Source: Motacilla alba alba (lineage: Eukaryota > Chordata > Aves > Passeriformes > Motacillidae). Taken from it: DNA of 64,000 bases. The first letter of the stretch is position 1. Each line of letters begins with the position of its first letter. The stretch lies in assembly GCF_015832195.1 (NCBI RefSeq), contig NC_052017.1, forward strand, positions 49,429,652 through 49,493,651, given 5' to 3'. The position numbers were made by a program, and so were the translations under genes. Shown here piece by piece: positions 1 through 12,588 of the stretch. A model generated the notes under the pieces. The model made no database searches. It was not told where the DNA came from and was given only the letters and a program-made list of their open reading frames with translations.

Positions 1-3000
1 TTCCAGCATCCAACATTGTAAGTGCCAGATGCATTTTCAATGGGAACTGTAGGCATATCAGGTGAAAAAAAAATACTCTTGTTATTTCCGGACACAAATA
101 GCAATGACTTAGATCTGTCATGGTATTTACCCTTAAGGTTATTAAATGAGAAGTGTAGACTTTAGAGAGGTGTATCAGGTAAAGATTGGTGGAAACTAAC
201 CCACAAAACACTGATTCTCCATCCTCTCATTTGTCAAGAGGTTAACCTCATGTAACTTCTTTGCCCACAGTGGAATTGTTTCCAATACATACAAAGGATT
301 CATTTTCAAGGTTTTCCTTTTATTAATATGACTTAAAATATGCTGAAGCAACTCTGATAAAATAATTCGGCATGCTACTACTTACATTGGTCTCTGTCAG
401 TATCATCAACATTTGGGATCTTTCTTTTTCAGAATCAGTCTGGAGCAATTTAAAAATATTTCTTTTTATTGTGATCTGGACTCTAGGCAGCGGTGTTGAT
501 CAGATCACCATTAATCAGATAAAATATGAATAAATTAATTAAATATAAATCTATGTCTATAATCAACTTATTGATGTATGCTGGATGTCCTAAAGCAGCA
601 GTCATGTGTCCAATGTCAGAGTAACAAATTAGTAGTAACAAATAATAAAAAAGTCATTCCTGCCAAGTGTGGAGGCAGCTTCTACCTGTGTACATGGGTT
701 GTGTCTGCAGGATATGCATTAAAATGAAAAGTCAGTTTTAATGATGAACCACTGTGAACATTTACATGGACAACTACAGAATATCAAATCCTGCCAGCTG
801 TGGTGTGATAAGACTCCCTTTGTGTGCAGGTGGTGTTCAGGATTTGGAAAGACCCTCTCTTTTCCCATCTTGGAACAGGTTAGCCAGCAGCAACCTTGGC
901 CAGAAAAAAACCCCACCAAAATCCTTCCAGTGACCTCACCTTCCCTTCAGCAGAGCTGAAGTCCCAAGGGATTCATCCCCGTACAGAGGCAAATTTTTGC
1001 GACAATGAGAGTAATGATGTCTTACATTCCAGGCTCTAACAGGAGCAGACGCTTTGCTGCTGAGGTTTACTTGTTTAAACAGGTCTCTTGTACTGCGTGA
1101 AAACCTGCATCTAGCCACTCACGTACATTTTTCACATCTCTTTGAAGCCAAGGAAAGATATCCCAACGGGTTCAGCTGTGGATTGTTTTAATGACTGTCT
1201 GAAGTTTTGGGTTGTGCTGATTTCTAGTTAAAATAAATCTCTATTTAAAAGCTGTTGATACCAATTTTTTTTGGGCAAACATTTCTGATCAGTGGTACAG
1301 CCAGCTCCTGCTCTGCTGCCAGGTCTGGCATCTCTTGTCAGGGGACACCTGCATAGCTTTCCACAGCTTTGAGCAATGCTTTTCTCTAATCCTGGCACCT
1401 GGAATGAAATGAATGCACCACAAGAGAGAGAGTCTAGGGAACAGTGGATTTGGGAATGGGGAGATTTCTGTCCACTCGTTTTTATTGCTTGTCTTTGTAC
1501 TAAACTAGAATTACCTAATAAAAGAAACCTTTTTTTTTTTTTTTTTGACACTTAGCCCAGGGTTTCTTTAGAGTTGTGTGAGTTAAAGCACCATGCTGAA
1601 TTCTTTCCAAAGCTGCATGTGACTGCCATCCAGTGGGGGCTACAGTGTAAGCAGCTGGAACGGAGCAGCCTGCATGCAGTCTTTGCATGAAATTCTAGCC
1701 TACCAATGTAGTAGAAAAGACATAAAAAAAAAAGGAGTTACTAGTGTCGAATGATATTTGAATTATAATTTGATTCCCTTATTTAATGAAAATTAAATAA
1801 AACCTCTGTATACACAGATGTTGATGTCGTGATTTTGCATTAAATTACCGTTTAAAAATTATATTTAAGGTTTTTCATTACAGCTACTGTTCTTTAAAAA
1901 CTCAGTAAATTCGTTTGAGCTTCATATAAACATTCAGTGTGGCTTTGAGTGTAACAGAGATGAAAGTAGGTGGCAGTTTCTGAGGAATTTGCAGTTTCAG
2001 CTCTCAAGTCACGTCACACCAAGGCAGACTGCCTTTTTCTGAAGTTGTCTGGATTTAAGCAGAAGTTCAATAAAATGCTATTTCTTTTAAATTACTGTTC
2101 TCTTAGATAATAAAACTAATCTTGATGGGAGTTCTGAGATTAACAGAGATATCAATCTAAGGGCAAGCATAATGTCTGCACCACCTTAGTAGTCTTGGGA
2201 AAAAAAAAAGTATAAACACAAACACATACCTTATATTCACCCTGTGGATATACTTACATCTGAATCATTGGCAACCCAGCCTGTGTACTGCTGTAAAGTT
2301 AAGGTTTTTCTTTATGCTGGACAAATGTAATAAAAAAATTGTCAAAATCAGATGGAATAATAATGCTGTAAGGCTTAATCTCACACCATCTGATGTCAGT
2401 GCAGCTCTGCTGTTGACTTCAGCAACAGCAGGATAAAGAAGGGGGTGTTAACATCATGATCAGTGTAGTATTTCTCTTCTGCATGATTACGATGATTTAT
2501 CACTTATGTTACCAACTTCTTTAGTCCTGGCTTTTTGTGCTAAGTTCTGTAATAATACATCATAAAAAGCGTGCCTACTCAAAAATGCCTACAACACTAG
2601 ATCTGACTAGGCATGTGACCCCAAGAAAATAACAAGGTGGTATGCAGGTGTTTAGATGGAGCTCCTCACAAGTATGAAGCAGTGTATGAGAAAGAAGGAA
2701 GTTGATTATGAAAATCAAATGGGAGGTATTACGACATTCTTTTTATGGGTGTAATATAGATGATTTTTCACCTGCTAAAAGGTTAGGAAAAAGCGTACAA
2801 GCATTTTTTTTAGTATGGAAATATTTGATTTTACTTTTTTTTTTTTTTTTTTCTCTAGTACAAGAGGAAAGGAGCAGATTGGAGTGGTAACTGTGTAATC
2901 GCTCAGGCTGATCAGGGCCACTTTTACTGCAGTTCAGATCCTTCCTCAGTGTGGCACTGGTGTTCTGCTGATCTGATTCTGCCGGGTCAGGTCCTTGACC

Positions 3001-6000
3001 CAGGTTAGTGCAGATCAGATCAGAGCCAGAGCAGGGACAAGCCATGGACTGTAAATGAGCAGTGGATCCAGAGAAACAGGCAGGACCATAAACTCTGCAT
3101 CTTTTACTGCCTTGGACTGTCACAGACCTGCAGCCTCACTGCTCATCTGGAACACAGGAGGAGGCACACACTTCACTGGTGTGATGTAAGGCAAACTAAA
3201 GGCTGGCATTGTGCTTTGAGCTCTGCAGATGAAATTTCTATAGAGGTACAGTAAATGCTCTTTTAGGAACCACTCCTAAAAATCTGTTTTGCTGGTGTAA
3301 TGCACTGATTTAACCTTTAGCAGTTTTTTTTTTTTTTTTTTTTTTAGTAAAGGTCAATTACAGTATTTTATGATAAAGTCTCTTTTTTGCAAGGATTTAT
3401 ATTAAAAATCTGATTAATGAGATACAGACATGGAAAAACATTGCAGAAAAAAAAGGTTTTTTCTGGTTCAAAACTTGATTCCTTTATGTGCAGAAAGCTT
3501 GTATATTTACCTGAAAGCTGCTGTTGCTCTGCTAAATAATGCCAGGCATAATTTGCCTTCCTTAAAAAAACCACAAAATTTTGGATAAAATTGAAATGGA
3601 AATGTAGAAACATAACTCAAAATGTAACAGAAGCACTGATAAGGAAAGGCACACTATTTAGTTTGGCTCCTTCATTTAAAAAAAATTATCTTCTTTCACA
3701 TATCTGTTGACTTTTTATTGCTCTCTTTAGTAGGTGAATTACAATAAATGTTAACAGAAGCAATAGCATGTCATATAATGCCAAGTCATTAAAATTAAAG
3801 ATATCTACCTCAGGTACCTAAAGATGACTTTCACAGGACATTAATTTGTCCAGTGTGTGCTTCCATACAAGAGAAATCGCCTATTTCATGTTAGGTTTTG
3901 ACTTTTTTAGCTTTTTCTTGGACTCTGGGATCACTTAATGATTTTTTTGTTCTTTCTTCGTTTCTTTAATTCCAATAAAATGATATAAAACCAGCAATCA
4001 CACAGGCCAAGGAAGGCACACACACACACTCATCACTGAAAATACATTGTAGAAGAAGGAACTAGTTTCTGCATAGCCAGTGTAAGTAACACATTTGTGA
4101 GGTGGATAAGCCTGCTGATATGCCCTGCAGACCTTAGCTCTTCTCTGATATGCAAACTCAGGAAATACCAGACTGCACCGCTCTCCCTTCTGACCTGAAT
4201 GGCCTTAGCTATATTTCCCAGGAAAATGGGAGTGTAGGGTGAGGAAGGCATTTAACTTCTGGGTCTTATCATGATACATGGCCTAGACATGGGCAAAGTT
4301 TGGGACAAGACAGCAGAAACATGACTCTGAATCCAGCAACACCAGCTCTGCTAAAAGGAAATGAGAAGGTTGCATTTGTAAAGCAGCTCCTCTCCTATGG
4401 GGGGGTTTTACAAAGCAGAAAGTAAAGAGGAATATTTTTCCAAAAGCTCTCTGAGTTTGAAACTATCTCAGCTGATGCAGACAAGGTAAAACTTTTAAAA
4501 AGATATATACTTTGTCATCTGCCTCTGCCTTTCTGCAGCAGCTACAGGAAAACCATAGGGAGCAATACTACCCCCAGATGAGGATGTATGGATGATGTTT
4601 TTCCTACTGTTTCCCCATGTTTTTCCAATAAGAGAGAGATAGGATGCCATGTTCTGATGTCCACTTGTTTGTTGATGAGTGAAAGGAGTTCTGGTTTTTA
4701 AAAACTTTTTGTCTGTTTTTCATCAAGCTGAGATTCAATGGGGATATGCTGCCTTACCTTGGCAGATGCTACTAACCACTGTCTATCAAACACAAAGGGG
4801 GAGCAGAAGTTGTTAATTTATGAGGTTCTTGTTCTACCTAAAACTGCTCTCTTTAACTGAAATATTGAGTGTCACACTGCAAAATAAAAAAATTGAGTAA
4901 ATTCAGTGAAGGTTTAAACCCACAAAACTGCTTGGAGTTCATGGTCATCCTGTGAGCACAAAAGAACCAGTAAAAAAATGAATAATCAGTGAATTATTTG
5001 CACTTTTCTGATTCTGGTACACAAAATTTAAATTCTGTTCTGCTGTTTCGTGCTGTTGTTTACAGACACTTTTCAGTATTGAACACCTGGTCATTTGCAA
5101 CATCTGTAACATCCTTATAGTTGGAAGGAACTTGAATTATGAAAAGATCAGGGTCTGTAAATGTTTATATTTTGGAAACCAGATGTTGCTTAGGGCTGTA
5201 GGCGTGATATACTATGTCAATAAAAGCTTTGTTTTATTTTCAGAAGTTTATTGATATCTATTGATAGGTTCCTATGCTGCTTTTTGTGTTTTTTGTCACC
5301 TATTTGTGGAAAAAAAAACAACCCTACATTTTCAGACCTGAGTAAAATCACTTACTTGTGACTTCTGATTGAAAAAAGAGCTTAGCAGTTATGGGTAAAC
5401 TAAGTGCTAATGCATTAAACATGCAGATCTAATGTATGGCTCTGCTCTAGAAAATGGTCTGAGTTTGCCTTTCTATGGCACTAGCATTTTGAGTAATACA
5501 TTGCCTCTACAGAAGGGCAATACATAGTGAAAAGGATGTATCCCCAGGGATTTTAAATAATTCAATTCAGCAGGAAGGCCTTTACTATTGATACAACAAA
5601 TGCCTTTTTTTTGCCCTTTAAGCAAAACATGTTTGGAAATTCATTAATTATTTTTTAACACAATTGAATTCCTGGGTATTAGGAAGCAAAGCAGAGGGTT
5701 AACTGTTGCATTGATGTTAACTATGGTTTACATGTTTTACCTGTGATTACAGTCCTGGATACTTAAAACATGTTTTATTCATGACAGTGGCTATGGAATT
5801 TGTAAATACTGACTGGTTCCTTTCAAATCATGAGCACCACTTCCCCATTCCCTACCAGTTAAGTGTTAGCTAAACCAGCCTTCAGATTAATCTGGTGCCT
5901 AGACAATTTACAGCACTACCCAAAGGATGCTGAGGCAGCATAATTCCCAGAAAATGAAGAAAATAAATAAAGATGGTATTTCTACATCATTTTGATGGCA

Positions 6001-9000
6001 TAACAAACCATTACCATTTCTAATCCTAGGGTAAATGTTTTCAAAATGTGACTCAAAAGGAGAGTTTTCAGAGAAGAGTTAAAAAATTGTTTTAAGTCTC
6101 AAAAATTATAGTTGGATGAGGGTATACTAAAATAGATCAGTTTATTTAGCATCTTGCAGACAAGATGAAAAGATGTTTTAATCAGCATCTCTAAGAAAGT
6201 GTGAAAGGGAGTGATGCCTGACATTAAACATTTCTTTCATCTATCAAACATAGACACAAAGATCCCAAAGTTAAATGTTGAATTCAAACTGTAAATTAGG
6301 TGCAAATTCTTTACAAGAATGGTACTTAGCACGGTAAGACACAGCCAAAGGATATGGTACATTTTCTATCATTTGAAGTCTTTAAAGCTAGATAAAATGT
6401 CTTTCTACAAAATTTGTTTTACTGCTATCATAGTTTTTGGGTTAGCTGCAGAAAATAATTTGGTGATTTTCTTTATGGCGTCTCTTAAACAAGAGCTCAA
6501 ACAGTGATAATTTTCTGTTGAGGCTTCGAACTATAGGAAATATGATAGTTGTGATTCTACAGCAACAATAATGATGGAAGATGACATTGTAGCCTCACTG
6601 AAGTCCATGAGAAAGTTCCCACTTGCTTTATTGACAACAAAATTTAATCTACAATTATAAAATCTTTGATATATTAATTGCATTTAAGATGGGGATTATA
6701 TGCAGACTGCTTTGCTCCACTTCACCCATTTTATTTTATTACTATTATGTTTACAATTTTTTTTTTTTGTAATTCAGATTAGTTTTGAATTAACTTTGTA
6801 TGATTTATATTTTTAAACCATCTAGGAATTTGGTATTCACATATTCTTTGAACAGTGAGAGACACATAGGAGTTTGCAATTGTTATCTCTTTTCAAGTAG
6901 TGCAGAGCTCTAGATGGAAATGGTCTTGCAAAAATTCTGTTTCTTCTTGATTTCATTTGGGTAAGGGTTAAATATTTCATTGATCATTTTTCACAAAGAT
7001 GGGTGTATACGCTTGCTTGCCTCTGGTGAAGTTGGAAAATGGAGACTTGTACAAATATATTTTCTGCGTTGTTCTCAGCCTCAGCTGAGTTCACGTCAAG
7101 ATTTAGCCATAAAGCCTCATAAATTAGCTGATTTTGAGCAGAGTCAGTAATTAACATTGAGATTATATGGTATTGTTGTGTGCAGCCCCTCCACCATAGT
7201 TTGACATATTGTCCAGGCCTGGAAGAGAGAACTGTCTCCACCCTTCTGTGTGGCCTTCTGAGAAGACGAGAAGTGGCTGCTGATAATTGTCCTGAAAGCA
7301 TAGTGAGAGTTTAGGACAGAGTTTCTTCAGTCCTGAAGAAGTTGCTCTGGTTTAATCCTTTTCAGGAACAAAGACAGTGTTATAAACTGTGACTCATAAC
7401 CCATTACCAGAAATGGCTTTAAAGCAGGGATGGACATCTGGACACCTGTTGAGAATGTACATGTGAGGAAGCTGATAGACCCAGTCTGAGTCCTGCTGAC
7501 TATTAGCTTTATTCCACTAACAATCAAAGCATATCAAACATTTATCTTTTGTTTTCTTTTTCTTTTATTTTTTCTTTGTATCAGGCTGATCTACCTTTGT
7601 GCAACAGAACATAAAAGTCTCTGATCCAGACTCCATCCTGATTTTACTCTAGGGACATGCAAAGAGGCGGAAGGTATGAATCTTGCACTCAGGATGCAAC
7701 TACTACAGTTCTTTAAGGTACAATTTGAAGTCTGCTGGAGGCAATGGAAGGCCTTTCATTTACTTCAATGGGCTTTGGATCAGAACATCTGCCAGGGAGC
7801 TTTTGTCCTTGGCTTTCTTCAAAGAAGATTTTACTGATGTATGAATAGTGTTAATCACCCATGAACACTTGGTAAAGAGTAATCTGGTTTTTATGATATG
7901 TAAAATACCCTGCTGAAGCATGAAATCTTCTAATGACATCAAACAAAGTAAAACTTGCCCTTCATAACCTAAAGCTCAGTTCTTGAAATGTCATCTGTTG
8001 GAATAATGCATTTCCCATCTGTAAGTCTGGGCTTTTTCTTGCCACAGGTGAACTAATGAAGCCCTGGAGGTGTGCCATGGTTACTGGTATCTGATATTTT
8101 ACTAGAGGGGAAGGATAGGAATTATTACTATCAAATGTTAATCTTGTCACCCTCATGGAAATGAGAAAATAAGCATATTTTTGTTCCTGAATTTATGTAA
8201 TTTGCTTTTTCTGACATGTAAATTGACTGTACATCCTTAATCTTATCCTTGAGAAACCACTGGCAACACAATTGAGAGCTTGTTATTTAATGTAGAACTA
8301 TTGATTTGTCTGCAGTCAGTGAATGCATAAAAATGAAATATAAAAACTTTTTGACAGAGCCTTTGCTACTACCTTCAGTCTTGACTGCCATGGTATGTTA
8401 GGAATAGGGATACAATTGTAACAAAAGCCATTCACACTAAATAGTTGTTCTTGAATTTATTTTGTTACCTTATGGACATATAGTATTGTGGATATCTTGA
8501 TTTCAAATCCCACCTTATATTCTGATTTTATGTAAGTAATCAGTGGCCTCCTGTCTGCCAGCATGAGGTGAAGTCTCATAGAGTTCACTAATGAGTCTTT
8601 TTCATATTTATATGTAAGTGAAACTCCTGAGAATCATGAAAAATCTCTTCTCACACAGTTCATATGGTACCAATTTATTGCCTGGCTTCAGATTTTTTAA
8701 ATCTCTCTGGCACTACAGGGTTATTACAGTAAGTTAGAAAGACAGGTAGTCTAAGTATGAACTTGCTGTTAGGATCTCAAAAATACTGAGTGCTCTTGAA
8801 TTGAAGCTTTGATGAGAAATAAATCCTTCTTGTGACACTTTTATGCCCTGTAGAGATGTGCAAGTGTGAGCAACAGCACCTGGCAAGCAAGCTGTCTTCT
8901 TTAAAAGCAACCAAACCAGCTGCTCATCAGGTTGGAGAAGGATTTAGCAGGAAATAAAAGTCTACTCAAATGTTCATAGCTCAGATCTGCAAGAGAAAAC

Positions 9001-10925
9001 TCATACTTTATGATTTGTCCTCTGAATACTGAGAAAAACTGTTATTTATATCTTCTGTATTTTCAAACACTGTGAGGAGCTCATTTTTGAACAGGAGTCA
9101 CTTTCAAGTGAACAATCTACTTAGCAGATTCATTTCTGTGCATATAATTTCTCTCATTTACACAAGGTAAACAGATAAGTAATTAAAGGACTTATGGAGG
9201 CCAAACAAAAATTTGATAGAAATAATCTCTTTCAGGATACAGTAGGAATAGGATCTCTGGATTTGCTTTGTATGGGACCCTTCTTTTCCTATTCTTGCAA
9301 GTGCATCAGACAGATTATCTCATGTGATAAGTCTCAAATGAATCTGCTTTCTGGCTACATTAATCAGTTTTAGGCACATTGAATAGATTAAAATTTTTTT
9401 ACCCTAGCACAGCAGCACTAACTAAAATGTTTCTGACTCTTCAAAGTTCTAGGCAGGCAGTGGTCTCATAAAACACTGGGAAAGAATTGTTGGGAATCAA
9501 GTTCAGGTGAGTTGATGCAAGGCTGGAACATTTAACTGTGTACATAATTTCCAGCTGGGAAAGGTATCTCACCTGATCCCTTTGGAATGTAATTTATTTA
9601 GTTTTACAGCTGCCTAAATCAGCCAGCTATGACTCCATGCCATACTTCCCCAAAATAAAAGCATTTAACACCAGAGGGACACCAAACTATAGGTCTTCCT
9701 TTATTTCCTTCTAGCTGTAGGAGAAATAAATGCAACAGCATGCAAGACAGACACACACATCAATATCTATCCCTCCCAACCTCCAAAAGCCTGAGAAGAG
9801 TTTGGATGTACACCTATATATTTTTTAGGTTGTTTGTTATTGTGAATAATTTTGTGACAATTCTACTTCAATGCATTCAGAGTTATTCTGAGTACTGCCA
9901 GCCTCAGTCAAATGACATTGTAATGCACTGAAAAGTTTCCTTTTGATACCTTGAAACAATAATTGTCAGGGATTTATTTTAATATTCAGGTAGCTAATAC
10001 TGTGATGGCTACCATCCTTCACCTTTTGGCTTGGTTCCCAAGGAAACGTCTCCTTTTTATATTTCATGTGTTATTGGTTTTCATTTGCTTCTTCTGAACT
10101 AACAAATCCAGATTAATGTCTCCCATCCAGCTGACTCTCCTGCCAACAAAACTGTTCTTATACCCTGCTCACAATCTCCATGTTTGCAGATGTGACAACC
10201 AGGGAATGAAAAGAGAGTTCTGTGGTGCCCACAGAGAGGAGGCAGCCTGGAAACTGACTGCTTCTTGCAGCGCTCCCCTCAGCTATAAATAGCATTATAC
10301 TATCTCAAAGTTTTGTAAACTGTCATATATGGAGAGATGAAGTTCCTACCTGTGCTGTACCAAAACCTAAATAAGCCAGAGGGATGTGCCTTCAACAATA
10401 CTCTCTGTCCCAGGCTTATGTCACACAGACACTTAGGCATCTGCTCATCTTTGCAAAACAGCTCTCGCAATTTCACTGGACTGCAGGGTAAATTTAAATT
10501 TAAAGACATCCTCATTTGCAGACTCAGGACTTACAGCATGATATTATTTGCATCAGGCTTCACTACCATTTAAGATGCTGTATGGTATTCCTCCTGGCTT
10601 CCAGCTGCTGCTCCAGAATGGCACAGGTTTATCCTAAGTCCCACATTATCTATCAGCCCAGATGTCTCTGATGCCCTCAAGCAGCTACAGTGACACCTGT
10701 ATTAGCCCAGCTGTCATCACACTAAAATGAGGATTTCAGAACAGCATGAGTTGATACAACAAGGGAGTGAACAGTTTTTATTAACTCCTAGGAGTGTGAT
10801 CTGCAGGCAGAAGCCCATCTACTGTACTTTTTACTTTCTAAATAGCACCAATCTTTTCAGAGGACTGGAGACCTATCAAAAACCAAAACGCTGCAAGATA
10901 CGAGAGATGGAACCAGGAAACTCAC
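1..10925 (-). other. CNTNAP2 intron downstream of the last exon seen (partial)
   Basis: The sequence is AT-rich and noncoding. I looked on the minus strand for the expected next exon (the remainder of laminin-G 4 with a TPGFTGCLS-like motif) and did not recognise one. The only visible simple sequence is homopolymer tracts near 1530-1546, 2837-2852 and 3324-3345 and a short CA run near 4019-4031. No clear CR1 copy was recognised, although a faint CR1-tail-like string (gttggaaggaac) lies near 5120. Small ORFs here look random. Confidence 0.7.
3324..3345 (+). repeat. Poly-T tract of 22 bases
   Basis: An uninterrupted T22 run (A22 on the CNTNAP2 sense strand). It could be a retrocopy tail, but no recognisable gene sequence adjoins it. 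Confidence 0.9.
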
Positions 10926-11059
10926 CTGCAGTACGATGTCCCGTCCATTCCGTGTGACGTTAACCGTGTGGGGCTGGCCATTGGCCATGTTTCTGTGGTC
11001 AATGTCAATGTTGTATGGCTCTTTGGTGCCCCCGAGGTTGTACCGAATTTGCAAATTCC
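10926..11059 (-). CDS. CNTNAP2: CNTNAP2 internal exon, middle strands of laminin-G domain 4
   Basis: This 134 bp exon has two leading bases plus 44 codons: [20 protein letters not shown], then [20 protein letters not shown] and [15 protein letters not shown] is diagnostic for the CNTNAP2 type of laminin-G 4. NVT is a potential N-glycosylation sequon at the same place as NIT in recalled human CNTNAP2. The acceptor is ttttctctttcactag before GG; the donor is CTGCAG then GTGAGT. Unlike the four upstream exons it is not symmetric: it enters in phase 1 and leaves in phase 0. Skipping it alone would therefore break the frame. The rest of LamG4, the membrane segment and the cytoplasmic tail must lie on exons beyond the left edge of the window. 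Confidence 0.95.
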
Positions 11060-12342
11060 CTAGTGAAAGAGAAAAAATGTGAAAAGCACCCTCAGGTATT
11101 TTGATCTTTATTCACCAGCTATTTTCCCATCTTTATTTTCACATACAGCTGTTATCATTTCACACTTAATTGCTCTCATAGCTGGTCTCTGCTGTAAGAG
11201 AAGAGCTCGTGTTTGAGATTATAAAGTTACTGGGCCGAAACTGCCTCTAGTTTATAACCCAGAAGTGTGACAATGACCAGCATTTCCAAACCACAATGTT
11301 TGTAAACACTTCAGACTGCAAACCAAACAAATTGGAGTTATGCCTTGAACAATATGGACAATTGGTTCAAAATTGAGCACATCAAGTAACACTTTATTGT
11401 TGAGATTATTATTCTTGCTGCAGTAAAATTCTATGAAATTATACAAAGCATAACATTTTCTAAAGAATAAACCATTGACATGCATTGAATAAAGGCAAAA
11501 TTACAACAAATTAGCACTGACACATAATTCACACATGGGACTTTCTTGCTCTCATGTTTAATTGTTGTTGATGAGTGACCGTCTGGACTTCCATGGAAAT
11601 GTAGTATTATATTGTGAAATAAAAACCTGAGGTTACGTTGTTGGAAAAGTATAGTCAGGAGTGGCTAATTGATATTCATAACATACTGCCAGACAGATTT
11701 TTCTTTTCTAAACAAAAGTGAAGTGTCTGCTCTTCATAACACATTTAAATATTTGATTAAAAGGAGGAATGTTTGAAAAGGGAAATGCAGCCCCCACTCT
11801 TGATGAAAAATGGAAATATTCTGGCCCAAAAGAGCAGACTTAGACCTCTATAATTACAGTTTAGTTGTGTGATGCTGGATTTCTCTCATGCATGTCCTTT
11901 CTTTCCCATGAAGGGAAAAAAATGAGTGGCATGTAGAATGCTGATATTATCCCATAAAAGAGAACAGTAGTAAAATCATCCTAATTATGATTTTCATGGG
12001 GCACTGAGGCACTATTTGGAATCAAAGTATATTTAGTTCATACAGAGTTTTAATATTGTAGCAGCAAATGGTCCATATCAACCTTCATCCATCACCAAAA
12101 TGTTTAGGACATTATATACTATACTACATCCATATTTTAGTCACCTCAGTGAGTATCCAGATTTTCAGAACAGTACATGACCAGATCTAGTAGAAGCAGA
12201 ATGAAAGTTCAGGTTTCTAAGTGCTTTACTTTAACGTGACAGGGGTGAAGAGACTTTCTCATTAGTTCAGAGCTTCCCCTGAATATCAACCTGGTATTGT
12301 CAATTGTGCCTTCAATGGGGAGAGCCCAGAGCCATTTCTTAC
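11060..12342 (-). other. CNTNAP2 intron, 1.28 kb
   Basis: This short intron lies between the two laminin-G 4 exons, with a GTAAGA donor and a CACTAG acceptor. It is AT-rich. I see no repeat, RNA gene or additional exon in it. Confidence 0.9.
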
Positions 12343-12588
12343 CAGTGGGGTTCACAAGCACAGCCATGAAGTCCGGGGTGTAGGAGCTGACATAAAATAA
12401 GACACAAGGGGACTTGGTGGTGCTGAAGCTGAAGCTGAGCTCTTCCTTGTTCAAGCTGAGGTCAGGTGCTGTGATCTCAGGATCTGCAGAACTCAAAAGC
12501 GTCCGGCTAACTAAATCCTTCATGCTAGTCCCTGGGGAGTGGAAGTTGTAACGAAGCCACATTCCTTCTTCAAAAAATGCTCCCACAT
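12343..12588 (-). CDS. CNTNAP2: CNTNAP2 internal exon, linker and start of laminin-G domain 4
   Basis: This 246 bp exon has 81 whole codons and is phase 1-1. It starts [16 protein letters not shown], which is the CNTNAP2 signature; CNTNAP3/4/5, as I recall them, have quite different sequence at this point. A variable linker follows ([16 protein letters not shown] and [15 protein letters not shown]), then [20 protein letters not shown] and [16 protein letters not shown], the first strands of laminin-G 4. The acceptor is ttgtgttcaag before AT; the donor is CCCACTG then GTAAGAAATG. The trailing G combines with GG of the next exon to form Gly. The linker differs from recalled human CNTNAP2 much more than the flanking strands do, while the frame is intact. 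It corresponds to about human residues 1003-1083. Confidence 0.95.

Noticed and set aside
3324..3345. Poly-T run as the tail of a processed pseudogene on the minus strand
   Set aside because: No coding-like or known-RNA sequence adjoins it and no target-site duplication was recognised.
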